This document shows positions 44,726-53,000 of a stretch of DNA of 64,000 nt, in pieces (positions within the stretch are counted from its first letter, which is position 1; every line of letters begins with the position of its first letter). The stretch is from Chloroflexota bacterium (lineage in GTDB: Bacteria; Chloroflexota; Anaerolineae; SpSt-313): assembly GCA_029553955.1 (NCBI GenBank), contig JAKPJZ010000119.1, positions 1 to 64,000 of the forward strand, written 5' to 3'. Under the pieces are notes generated by a model. That model ran no database searches, was not told where the DNA came from, and saw only the letters and a program-made list of their open reading frames with translations. Both the position numbers and the translations under genes were made by a program.

Positions 44726-46549
44726 CTAGAGATTTGCCAGGCCCAGGCGCTGCAGCGTCTCTTCCGCCGGCCGGCCGCTCTCCGGGTCCCAGCCGTACTC
44801 GGCGTAGGCGCCGGCGAGCAGCGCCGCCACGTCGGGCACGCGGCCCTCAGTGCCGCCTTCAGCAAGCGGCTGCAGCAGGAGCTCGGGCAGGCGGTCGCAC
44901 TCACGCGTGAGGCCGCGGCGCAGGTTGAGCAGGCGCTTGAGGGTGACGATGCGTTTGCCGGCAGCCATCAATTCCTCCAACTGCCAGCCCCAGCCGGTGG
45001 CAGCGTTGAGCGCGGCGAGCACGGCGTCGACGCCGGGGTTCTGGAACTGGCACAGGGTGAGGGCGTTGTAGAGGTTGCGCCAGGCCTGCTGGCGGGCCGC
45101 CACGCGCCCTTTTTCCTCGGTGTCGTCAAAGCGGTCGCCGGGCACGATGCCCAGCTCGGGCGCGGGGCACTGCCCCATATCGACGCCGTACATGTCGCCT
45201 TCCATGTGGCAGGCGCCGCGCGGCGAGAGGGCATAGCTCACGGCGAGGCCGGCGAAGGCACGCGGGTCGTGCAGGGGCACCTCCAGGCGGTTGACGGCCG
45301 CCGCCAGCCCGGGCACGCCGGCCCGCTCGGCCAGCGCGGCTGACCCTTCGGCCAGCACGTCGCCAAAGCCTTCGCGATGGGCGGTCATCTCGATCAGGCG
45401 GTGCACCATAGCCGCATCGCCGTAACGCAGCTCCAGGCCGCCGGTGTCGGCCGCCGTCAGCAGGCCGCGCGCATAGAGCTCGCAGGCCAGGGCGATGGTG
45501 CTGCCGGTCGAGATGGTATCGAGCCCATAGACGTTGCACAGGTGGTTGGCATAGATCACCGCTTCGAGGTCGGCGACCATGACGAGCGTGCCCAGCGCGC
45601 CGAGCGACTCGTACTCGGGGCCGTCGACGCTGGCGACGCCATAGCGGGGGGCGCGTGTCTCGCGACCGCAGCCGATGGGGCAGCGGTAGCAGGCGCGGCC
45701 GCGGTTGAGGTACTGCTCGGCCATGAGCACCCCCGAGAGGTTGCCCGCCTCGGCCCACTCGCCCTGCTGGAAGTAGCGGATGGGCAGGTCGCCATACATC
45801 AGGCTGACGTCGAGGGCGCCCGCGGTGCCGGCTAGGCGGATCGACGCCGAGGCCATATCCTCTTTGGCAAAGGCGTTGACCTCGCGCGCCACGGCCTGCA
45901 GCGCCGCGGCGTCGGCCACCGGGACGGCTGCCGAGCCGCGCACGGCGATGGCCTTCAGCCGCTTTGACCCCATGACGGCGCCCAGCCCGGTGCGCGCTGC
46001 GCTGCGGCCGGCGTCGTTCATCACCGCGCCGAGCCGGACCAGCCTTTCGCCCGCCACGCCGATGCAGGCCACGCGCGCCTTGGGCTCGCCCAGCGCCTGG
46101 CGCGCCCGCTCCTGGGTGGCGTAGGAATCGAGGCCCCAGAGCTCGCCCGCGTCGCGCAGTTCGGCCCGGCCGGCGACGATGGCCAGCCACACCGGCCGCG
46201 CCGCCTGGCCGGTGACGATGAGGCCGTCGTAGCCGGCAAAGCGCAGCTCGGGGCCGAAAAAGCCGCCCGAGTTGGCCTCGCCCCAGAGGCGCGTGAGCGG
46301 CGAGAGCCCACCGACGCTGTAGCGCCCCGCCGAGGGCATGACGGTGCCGACGAGGGGGCCGGCCATGAAGACGAGAGGATTGTCGGGGCCGAGGGGGTCG
46401 GTGCCGGCGTCGACCATGTCGTAGACGTAGCGCGCCGCCAGCCCCGAGCCGCCCACAAAGCCGCGGGCATAATCCTCGTTCAGCGGCTCATCCCACAGCC
46501 GGCCCGCCGTCAGGTCCACGCGCAGGATTGTGCCCAGGTAGCCGTTCAT
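44726..46549 (-). CDS. Aldehyde ferredoxin oxidoreductase (tungsten enzyme family)
   Basis: 607 residues, full length for the family. The N-terminal YLGTILRVDLTAGRL and GGSGLAARYVYD open the tungstopterin domain. The [4Fe-4S] ligands are in CYRCPIGCGRET near 288-299, with the fourth cysteine probably in NALTLCQFQNPG near 505. It oxidises aldehydes to acids with ferredoxin as acceptor. The iron alcohol dehydrogenase gene lies 116 bases upstream on the same strand, so the pair could interconvert alcohols, aldehydes and acids. Start 46549; the ribosome-binding site is weak. Confidence 0.9.
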   Translation of the reverse strand: MNGYLGTILRVDLTAGRLWDEPLNEDYARGFVGGSGLAARYVYDMVDAGTDPLGPDNPLVFMAGPLVGTVMPSAGRYSVGGLSPLTRLWGEANSGGFFGPELRFAGYDGLIVTGQAARPVWLAIVAGRAELRDAGELWGLDSYATQERARQALGEPKARVACIGVAGERLVRLGAVMNDAGRSAARTGLGAVMGSKRLKAIAVRGSAAVPVADAAALQAVAREVNAFAKEDMASASIRLAGTAGALDVSLMYGDLPIRYFQQGEWAEAGNLSGVLMAEQYLNRGRACYRCPIGCGRETRAPRYGVASVDGPEYESLGALGTLVMVADLEAVIYANHLCNVYGLDTISTGSTIALACELYARGLLTAADTGGLELRYGDAAMVHRLIEMTAHREGFGDVLAEGSAALAERAGVPGLAAAVNRLEVPLHDPRAFAGLAVSYALSPRGACHMEGDMYGVDMGQCPAPELGIVPGDRFDDTEEKGRVAARQQAWRNLYNALTLCQFQNPGVDAVLAALNAATGWGWQLEELMAAGKRIVTLKRLLNLRRGLTRECDRLPELLLQPLAEGGTEGRVPDVAALLAGAYAEYGWDPESGRPAEETLQRLGLANL

Positions 46550-46665
46550 AGAAAGCCCTTCTCTCATCCAGAGCAGCGCAACGTCAAACATCAAGCGTGA
46601 AATGTCAAGGCACCAGCCGGCGAATCAGCGCCGCATGTCGCGGAGGCATCCTGACGTTTGACGCG

Positions 46666-47829
46666 TCAGAAATCGACCTCTCGCCCCTCATGCGCATACA
46701 CATACAGCCGGCGCAGCTCGTCGTACGAGGGCGCGCGCACGGCGGTGACCATCTGCGTGTCGTTAAAGGCGTCGTCGACGAGTTTGTCGAGCTGCGCCTC
46801 GTAGGCGGCGCGGTCGAGGCCGGCCTCGGCGAGGCTCAGCGGGTTGCCCACCCGGCGCGCCAGGGCGCGGATGCGCGCGGCCAGGGCGCGGGCGCCGCTT
46901 TCGCCCTCGGTTGGGGCGACGGCGACCAGGGCCTCTAGCTCGGCAAAGCGCTCGGGCGCCTCGCGGGCGGCGAACTCGACGGTGTAGGGCAGGCAGAGCG
47001 CCACGGCGCGGCCGTGGGGCAGGTGGAAGACGGCGCCGAGGGCGTGGCCCATGGCGTGGGCGAGCGAGGCCATGGCGTTGCCGAAGGCCAGGCCGGCGCA
47101 GGTGGCGGCGTTGTGCAGCCGCTCGCGCGCCTCGGCGTCCGACCCGTCGGCCACGGCGCGCGGCAGGTAGGCAAAGACCAGGCGCACCGCCTGCAGCGCC
47201 AGGCCGTCGGTAATATCGGTGTGCCAGTTGCAGGTGTAGGCCTCCACGGCGTGGGTCAGGGCGTCGAGGCCGGTGTCGGCGGTGATGCGCGGCGGCAGTC
47301 GGCTGGCCAGGGCCGGGTCGACGATGGCCAAGTCGGCGGCGTTCTCGCGGCTGCCCAGGCCCATCTTGCGCTGCTCGACGGTATCGGTGAGCACGATGGC
47401 CCAGGTGGCCTCGGCGCCGGTGCCGCTGGTGGTGGGGATGGTGATGAGGCGCGCCTTTTGGCGCAGGCCGAGCGGCTCCATGGGGTTGATGGCGCCTGGC
47501 TCCAGGTCGGGCCGCTCGTAGAGCACCCAGATGGCCTTGGCCGCATCCAGACACGAGCCGCCGCCGAGGCCGACGATCCAATCCGGCTCGTACTCGAGCG
47601 CCAGTGCGGCGCCGCGGCGCACCGTCGCCACCGAGGGGTCGGGCTCCACCTCGTCGAACACGCGCAGCTCGAGGCCGGCGCGGGCCAGGTGGGCCGCCAC
47701 CTCCTCCACCAGGCCGAGCCGCACCAGCGTGGCGTCGGTGACCACGAGCGCCCGCCGGCCCACGAGTTCGTCGAGGGCGTCGAGCGCGCCCTCACCGAAG
47801 ACGATCTGCGGCGAGACAAAGTACCACAT
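46666..47829 (-). CDS. Iron-containing alcohol dehydrogenase
   Basis: 387 residues. The NAD-binding GLGGGSCLDAAKA is near 87-99 and ITIPTTSGTGAEAT near 131-144. Metal ligands fit IVDPALA (Asp), DALTHAVEAY (His), SLAHAMGHALGAVFHLPHG (two His). Group III alcohol dehydrogenases reduce aldehydes or oxidise primary alcohols and diols. ATG 47829 has GGAGGT at 10 bases; a GTG two codons upstream is too close to it. Upstream partner of the aldehyde oxidoreductase gene. Confidence 0.92.
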   Translation of the reverse strand: MWYFVSPQIVFGEGALDALDELVGRRALVVTDATLVRLGLVEEVAAHLARAGLELRVFDEVEPDPSVATVRRGAALALEYEPDWIVGLGGGSCLDAAKAIWVLYERPDLEPGAINPMEPLGLRQKARLITIPTTSGTGAEATWAIVLTDTVEQRKMGLGSRENAADLAIVDPALASRLPPRITADTGLDALTHAVEAYTCNWHTDITDGLALQAVRLVFAYLPRAVADGSDAEARERLHNAATCAGLAFGNAMASLAHAMGHALGAVFHLPHGRAVALCLPYTVEFAAREAPERFAELEALVAVAPTEGESGARALAARIRALARRVGNPLSLAEAGLDRAAYEAQLDKLVDDAFNDTQMVTAVRAPSYDELRRLYVYAHEGREVDF

Positions 47830-47855
47830 GGGCACTACCTCCCGGGCAGGAACCC

Positions 47856-47941
47856 CTGAACCGCGAAGAGCGCCAAGCGCGCGAAGGCGTCGCCAAGGGA
47901 TAACATACCTTTGTGCTTCCTTGGCGCTCTTCGCGGTTCAG
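47856..47941. repeat. Inverted repeat with 22-base perfect arms
   Basis: CTGAACCGCGAAGAGCGCCA begins the left arm; the exact complement ends at 47941. CGCGAAGGGCGCCAAG subtype, sister of 18151-18299. Confidence 0.9.
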
Positions 47942-47949
47942 ACCCCGTG

Positions 47950-48357
47950 CTATTCGAAATCAGTGGGCACCTTGGCGCAGCAGGCGATGATCTCTTTGGC
48001 GGCCTTGGGGTAGCGCATGATCTTCATCATGTTGCCCGAGAGCTTGAGCTTGCGTGTCATCATGCCCTGGATGGGGTCGAGCTTGCCCTCGATGACCTGG
48101 CGCCAGACGCCAAAGGCCGCGCTAATGACGAACTCGGCTTTGCGCTCATCCTGGCTGTGGATCAGCGCAGCGTCGGTGCACTTGCCGTGGTAGAGGCCGA
48201 GGAAGAGGTAGGCGTGCTCCGGGTACGCGGCGTCGGGCTCGGCGACAAAGATGAAATCCCCTTCCCAGTCTTTGGCCGAACGCTCGTAGGCTTCGCTGGC
48301 GTTGAGCTGGTCCTTCAGCGCCTGGATCCATTCTTCCGATGGGAATCTGATGCCCAT
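47950..48357 (-). CDS. SCP2 sterol-binding-domain protein
   Basis: 135 residues. FPSEEWIQALKDQLNASEAY at the N terminus and the later ALIHSQDERKAEFVISAAFGVWRQVIEGKLDPIQGMM-type region match small SCP2-like proteins, which bind lipids or acyl groups in a hydrophobic pocket. LKLSGNMMKIMRY is the typical last helix. Start 48357 behind AAGGAGGT. It could serve lipid handling; no direct link to the neighbouring dehydrogenase genes is evident. Confidence 0.82.
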   Translation of the reverse strand: MGIRFPSEEWIQALKDQLNASEAYERSAKDWEGDFIFVAEPDAAYPEHAYLFLGLYHGKCTDAALIHSQDERKAEFVISAAFGVWRQVIEGKLDPIQGMMTRKLKLSGNMMKIMRYPKAAKEIIACCAKVPTDFE

Positions 48358-48489
48358 GGTGTACCTCCTTGTGAAAGAACAGCCGGCCCATACCCACTCT
48401 CCATGATACACCGAGTCCGCAATCCGCACAAGCTTACAACAGCCCGCGAACAGGAATGGCCGCTGCTGGGTCGTTGCGAGAAGAGGTGG

Positions 48490-48495
48490 TATAAT
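48490..48495 (+). promoter_or_regulatory. -10 box before the SPFH gene
   Basis: TATAAT in the context GGTGGTATAATCGG, the same surrounding as at 30709. No clear -35 box. About 87 bases before the start. Confidence 0.5.
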
Positions 48496-48581
48496 CGGTG
48501 GGCAAGGATCGTTGGCGACTTATCCGCTTGCCGCTTGGGATGAACTGCCGCCCCGGCGTAGACAAACCCAGGAGGTTCTCT

Positions 48582-49478
48582 GTGAAGAGGGGTCCCAGCT
48601 TTTCGCTTCGCGTTGTGGGGCTATTGGTGGTGTTGGTGCTGCTGGCCCTGGTGGTTCTATCGAGCTACACAATCATCGGGCCCGGCCAGCGCGGCGTCGT
48701 GGTGATGCTGGGGCGGGTGGAAGAAGGCTCACTGCCCGAGGGGTTTCACCTCGTGCTGCCGCCGGTAGCGCGCCAGGTGGTGCCGATCGATGTGCGCACC
48801 AAAAAGATCGAGATCGTGACCGAAGCTGCCTCCAGCGACCTGCAGACGATCATGGTCACCGGCGTCCTCAACTATCACCTGCAGCCGGAGCACGTCGGCG
48901 AGCTCTATCGCGGCGTGGGCATGAGCTACGAGAATGTGATCATCTACCCGGCCATACACGAGGCCATCAAGGCCGCTACGGCGGGCTACCGGGTCGAGAG
49001 TGTCCTGGTGCAGCGCGCTGCCCTGCGCGATATGATCCAGGCAGATCTGGCCACGCGCCTGCTACGCAACAACATTGTCGTCGACGCCTTTTCCCTGGCC
49101 AACGTGACCTTCTCCGACGAGTTCGACAAAGCCATCGAGCGCAAGCAGGTTGCCGAGCAGGCCGCCCTACAGAAGCAGTACGAGCTCCAGGCGGCGCAGA
49201 GGGACGTAGAGATCTCGCTGGCGCGCGCCGAGGGCGAGAGAAAGGCAGCCGTCATCGCTGCCGCGGGGCGCGCGGAGGCACGCGAGGTCGAAGCCGGGGC
49301 CGAGGCCGAGGCACTGCGCTTGATCGCGGCGCAACTGCGCAACAACCCGGAGCTGATCCAGTACCAGTGGGCGGTCAAACTGGCGCCGTCGGTGCGTACC
49401 GTGCTGTTGCCGGCGGAGCAAAGCATCATCCTCAACGCCGAGAGCCTGGTCCAAGCCCCGCCCGCACCCGAGGAATAA
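48582..49478 (+). CDS. SPFH/Band 7 (prohibitin/HflC-like) membrane protein
   Basis: 298 residues. One N-terminal membrane helix (about 10-32), then the SPFH domain with GPGQRGVVVMLGRV near 37-50 and AIKAATAGYRVESVLVQR near 130-147. A long Ala/Glu-rich helix (about 185-255) follows, as in prohibitin-type proteins that build ring assemblies on membranes and often guard FtsH. GTG 48582 follows GGAGGTTCTCT; an in-frame ATG 39 bases upstream lacks a good ribosome-binding site. Confidence 0.88.
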   Translation: MKRGPSFSLRVVGLLVVLVLLALVVLSSYTIIGPGQRGVVVMLGRVEEGSLPEGFHLVLPPVARQVVPIDVRTKKIEIVTEAASSDLQTIMVTGVLNYHLQPEHVGELYRGVGMSYENVIIYPAIHEAIKAATAGYRVESVLVQRAALRDMIQADLATRLLRNNIVVDAFSLANVTFSDEFDKAIERKQVAEQAALQKQYELQAAQRDVEISLARAEGERKAAVIAAAGRAEAREVEAGAEAEALRLIAAQLRNNPELIQYQWAVKLAPSVRTVLLPAEQSIILNAESLVQAPPAPEE

Positions 49479-49513
49479 CCCGGCTGCCCATATCGCTCGC
49501 GCCTGCCTCGACC

Positions 49514-49542
49514 TTGACAGCACGCGGCACCTGTGCTATTTT
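49514..49542 (+). promoter_or_regulatory. Promoter of the alaS leader
   Basis: TTGACA (49514-49519), 17 bases, TATTTT (49537-49542). Transcription would start just before the T-box stem I. Confidence 0.65.
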
Positions 49543-49549
49543 GCTCAGC

Positions 49550-49910
49550 AATTGAGAACGGTCATTGACGGGATCAAGTAGGTGCCGGCAGGGTGTGTGC
49601 AGAGAGCCGCGGGGCGGTGCGACGCGGCCACATAGCGGGCGCCGAAGCCTTCCCCGAGATGCAGGAAGAACGCCGCTTGCGGCCGGTAAAGCCTGCCGGG
49701 CCCTCCCGTTACAGAGGTGGCCTCTCGAGCCTGTGGGGCAGGCGTCCTCGCCTGCCCGTCCCCCAGTGAGAGTGGGCAGACAAGGATGCCTGCCCCACAG
49801 GCTCGCATCTAGGGAGGCAGCGAGGCGCCGGCCGGTGACGGCGGCGCGCAGCAAGGTGGTACCGCCCATCGCATGGGTCCTTGCCAGGAGGCAGGGGCTT
49901 TTTTATTTGT
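49550..49910 (+). ncRNA. T-box riboswitch of alaS, with inserted palindrome
   Basis: Stem I begins near ACGGGATCAAGTAGGTG and includes the conserved AGAGAGCC-type loop at about 49604. GAAGCCTTC near 49650 offers GCC (Ala) as specifier. The T-box AAGGTGGTACCGCC at 49853-49866 forms the antiterminator. The competing terminator pairs GTCCTTGCC (49877) with GGCAGGGGC (49890-49898), followed by a U-run. Uncharged tRNA-Ala would bind and let transcription reach alaS. Between the specifier and antiterminator parts lies an inverted repeat (49726-49805) not normal for T-boxes. Confidence 0.85.
49726..49805. repeat. Inverted repeat inside the T-box leader
   Basis: CGAGCCTGTGGGGCAGGC and its exact complement (49788-49805), 18-base arms, with a further inner GCCTGCCC/GGGCA pair. 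It separates the two functional halves of the riboswitch by about 80 bases. Confidence 0.85.
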
Positions 49911-49925
49911 AGGAGGAGTAATCTC

Positions 49926-51707
49926 ATGAAGCAATTGACCGGCCAGGAGCTGCGGCGTGCCTACATCGAGTTCTTCAAGGCGCGCGGCCACGCCGAGCTC
50001 GGCTCGGCGCCGCTGATCCCCGAGCACGACCCGACGGTGCTCTTTACCACGGCGGGGATGCACCCACTCGTGCCCTTCCTCGCGGGGCAGCCGCACCCGC
50101 AGGGCAGGCGCCTGACGAGCGTGCAAAAGTGCCTGCGCACCGACGACATCGACGAGGTGGGCGATACAACGCACCTGACCTTCTTTGAGATGCTGGGCAA
50201 CTGGTCGCTGGGCGACTATTTCAAGAAGGAAGCCATCACCTGGAGCTACGAGTTCCTGACCCAGGTGCTGGGCATCCCCGCCGAGCGGCTGCACGTGAGC
50301 TGCTTTGCGGGCGACGCGGATGCGCCGCGCGACGAGGAATCGGCGGCCATCTGGGAGTCTCTGGGCATCCCGCGCGAGCGCATCTACTTTTTCGGCAAGA
50401 AGCAGAACTGGTGGGGGCCAGCCGGGCAGACGGGCCCCTGCGGCCCCGATACCGAAATGTTCTACTTTACCGGCGAGCCGTGCGGCGAGGGCCGTGGCGA
50501 GGACTGTGACCCCTCGTGCGACTGCGGGCGCTATGTCGAGGTGTGGAACGACGTCTTTATGCAATACAACAAGACGGCGGCGGGCACCTACGAGCCGCTG
50601 GCGCAGCGCAATGTGGATACGGGCATGGGGCTCGAGCGCACCGTGGCCGTGCTGCACGGCTACGACGACGTCTTCCGCACCGAGCTTTTTGCGTCGATCA
50701 TGGAGCGGCTGCAGGCGCTCTCGGGCCGCGCCTACGAGGGCGAGAGCCTGCGCGCCATGCGCATCGTGGCCGACCACATCCGCGCCTCGACCTTCCTGAT
50801 GGCCGATGGCGTGTTGCCCTCGAATGTGGAGCAGGGCTACATCCTGCGCCGGCTGCTGCGGCGGGCGATGCGCTACGCGCGCATGCTGGGCATCGAGGGC
50901 TCGGTGCTGCCCGACCTGGCCATGGTAGTGGTGCAGCACTATGCGCTGGCCTACCCCGAGTTGGCCGAAAAGCGCGAGCTGATCGCCCACGAGATCGCTC
51001 TCGAGGAGGGGCGCTTCCTGCAGGCGTTGCAGCGGGGCGAGCGCGAGTTCGAGCGCCTGGTGGCCCGCCTGCAGGAGGGGCAGATCAGCGGCCGTGATGC
51101 CTTTTACCTGTACGAGACCTATGGCTTCCCGCTGGAGCTGACCGCCGAGATGGCGCGCGAGCGAGGCATCGCGGTCGACGAGGCCGGCTTCCAGGAGGCG
51201 TACGCCAGGCACCAGCAGATGTCGCGGGCGGGCGCCGAGCTCAAGTTCGCCGGCGGCCTGGCCGACCACAGCGAGGCCACGACCAGGCTGCACACGGCCA
51301 CGCACCTGCTGCACGCGGCGCTGCGCCTCGTGTTGGGCGAGCATGTGCGCCAGGCCGGCTCGAACATCACCGTCGACCGGCTGCGCTTTGACTTTGCCCA
51401 CCCCGAAAAACTGACCGACGAGCAGTTGCAGCGGGTGGAGGACCTGGTGAACGAGGCCATCGCCGCCGACTATCCGGTGTGCGTAGACCAGATGAGCCTG
51501 GAGGAAGCGCAGGCCAGCGGCGCCCTGGCGTTCTTTGGCGAACGCTATGGCGACCGGGTCAACGTGTACTCCATCGGCGAGTTCTCGAAGGAGGTCTGCG
51601 GCGGCCCGCACGTCGAGCACACCGGGCAACTCGGCCATTTCAAGATCCAGAAGCAGGAGGCGGTGGGCCGCGGCCTGCGGCGCATTCGTGCCGTGCTCGA
51701 GGCGTGA
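49926..51707 (+). CDS. alaS: Alanyl-tRNA synthetase, short form
   Basis: 593 residues. The class II catalytic core is complete: FFKARGHAELGSAPLIPEHDPT, motif 2 region TFFEMLGNWSLGDYFK near 79-94 and a TGMGLERTVAVL motif 3 region near 236. The editing domain has HTATHLLH near 456 and CGGPHVEH near 558. The protein then stops; the DHHA1/C-Ala domain present in most bacterial AlaRS (about 870 residues) is missing and is not encoded directly downstream. It charges tRNA-Ala. Expression is controlled by the T-box. ATG 49926 follows GGAGGAG. Confidence 0.92.
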   Translation: MKQLTGQELRRAYIEFFKARGHAELGSAPLIPEHDPTVLFTTAGMHPLVPFLAGQPHPQGRRLTSVQKCLRTDDIDEVGDTTHLTFFEMLGNWSLGDYFKKEAITWSYEFLTQVLGIPAERLHVSCFAGDADAPRDEESAAIWESLGIPRERIYFFGKKQNWWGPAGQTGPCGPDTEMFYFTGEPCGEGRGEDCDPSCDCGRYVEVWNDVFMQYNKTAAGTYEPLAQRNVDTGMGLERTVAVLHGYDDVFRTELFASIMERLQALSGRAYEGESLRAMRIVADHIRASTFLMADGVLPSNVEQGYILRRLLRRAMRYARMLGIEGSVLPDLAMVVVQHYALAYPELAEKRELIAHEIALEEGRFLQALQRGEREFERLVARLQEGQISGRDAFYLYETYGFPLELTAEMARERGIAVDEAGFQEAYARHQQMSRAGAELKFAGGLADHSEATTRLHTATHLLHAALRLVLGEHVRQAGSNITVDRLRFDFAHPEKLTDEQLQRVEDLVNEAIAADYPVCVDQMSLEEAQASGALAFFGERYGDRVNVYSIGEFSKEVCGGPHVEHTGQLGHFKIQKQEAVGRGLRRIRAVLEA

Positions 51708-51769
51708 GGCGCACCGCAGGCACGTATCGTGCTCAAGAGCCGTGACCAGCACGGTGAGGAGGTCTCCAT

Positions 51770-52651
51770 ATGCCCGCGGATATCCTGTCGCGGATGTGCC
51801 CGCCCTCCATCCTCGTGGCGGATGGCGCCATCGGCACTTATCTGCAGGCGCGTGGCCTGCCGCCGGGGACGATGCCGGAGCTGTGGAATGTGGAACAGCC
51901 CGAGATCGTGCGCAGCATGCACGAGGCCTACCTGGCCGCCGGCGCACAGATCCTGACGACCAACACCTTTGGCGGCAACCGCCTGCGCCTGCCCGATCAG
52001 GTCAATGGGCATGGGCGGGCCGAGCTCGTGCGCCGCGGCGTGGAGTTGGCGCGGCAGGTGGCCGGCGCTGTGGCCTGGGTGGCCGGGTCGATGGGACCGA
52101 CGGGGCGCCTGATCGAGCCCCTGGGTGACCTGCGCTGCGAGCAAGCCGAAGACGCCTTTGCCGAGCAGGCGGCCATCCTCGCCGAGGCCGGCGCCGACGT
52201 CATCCTGGTGGAGACGATGAGCGATGTGCTGGAGGCGCGGGCGGCCCTGCGCGCGGCGCGGCGCGTTACCAACCTGCCGGTCTTTGTCACCTTTGCCTTT
52301 GATGATACCGGGCGCACCGTCATGGGCGCCACGGCCGAAGAGGCGGCCCGCGAAGTGCAGACCTTGGGGGCAGACGCGGTCGGCGCCAACTGCGGCGAGG
52401 GTCCCGAGGCGGTTGTCATCGCCCTGCGAGAGATGCGCCGCGCCGTCTCGCTGCCGCTGATCGCCCAACCCAACGCCGGCATGCCGCACCTGCAGGCCGG
52501 CGAGACGACTTGGGACACCACCCCCGACGAGTTTGCCGAACACGCGCGGACGTTGATCGACCTGGGGGCGAGCGTCGTTGGCGCCTGCTGCGGCAGCACG
52601 CCGGCGCATGTCCTGGCCATCCGCGCGGCGGTGGATGTGGCACGGGCGTAG
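51770..52651 (+). CDS. Homocysteine S-methyltransferase family protein
   Basis: 293 residues. The barrel begins with LVADGAIGTYLQARG and continues to LTTNTFGGNRLRL and VAGSMGPTGRL. Zinc ligands fit GANCGEGPEA (about 206-215) and GACCGSTPAH (about 271-280). This is the N-terminal module of cobalamin methionine synthase, here free-standing; such proteins move a methyl group from a donor to homocysteine or a related thiol. Start 51770 with GAGGAGG upstream. No MetH cobalamin domain is adjacent. Confidence 0.9.
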   Translation: MPADILSRMCPPSILVADGAIGTYLQARGLPPGTMPELWNVEQPEIVRSMHEAYLAAGAQILTTNTFGGNRLRLPDQVNGHGRAELVRRGVELARQVAGAVAWVAGSMGPTGRLIEPLGDLRCEQAEDAFAEQAAILAEAGADVILVETMSDVLEARAALRAARRVTNLPVFVTFAFDDTGRTVMGATAEEAAREVQTLGADAVGANCGEGPEAVVIALREMRRAVSLPLIAQPNAGMPHLQAGETTWDTTPDEFAEHARTLIDLGASVVGACCGSTPAHVLAIRAAVDVARA

Positions 52652-52656
52652 TACGT

Positions 52657-52989
52657 GATGCGTAATGCGTAATGCGTAAGCCGCGCCACGCACAACCGGC
52701 GCCGGCTGGCTACAACGCCGCCGTCCTGGCACGTTTGTTGCTTAGTAGGCTGGAGCCTTCAGGCGAACGTGAAGGCATGGGTGTAGCAACGGCCGAGGGC
52801 TGCTCCCGCCCCGGCATCGCCGCCCGCGTCGTCGCTCGCGGGACGGGGGACCGTGGCCTCCCTCTGCCGGCAAGGGCGAGGGACACCAGACCCCCATGGT
52901 CCTCGGGGGCCATGATCGGCCGAGCATGGAGCGCCGCCCGTCTCACCTCCGCCAGCCTGCCGCATCGCTGGCTCTAGGGCGGCGCTCCA
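52657..52989. other. Intergenic region with several hairpins
   Basis: It holds GTAATGC repeats at the left, a short GCCTTCA/TGAAGGC hairpin near 52755, and at the right TGGAGCGCCGCCC (52927-52939) paired with its exact complement (52977-52989) just before the next gene. Structured leader RNA is possible, but I recognise no known riboswitch. No supported gene. Confidence 0.5.
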
Positions 52990-53000
52990 TATCTTGTGGC

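Noticed and set aside
52657-52989. Cobalamin or SAM riboswitch near the homocysteine methyltransferase
   Set aside because: It lies downstream of that gene and none of the conserved motifs of those riboswitches could be found.
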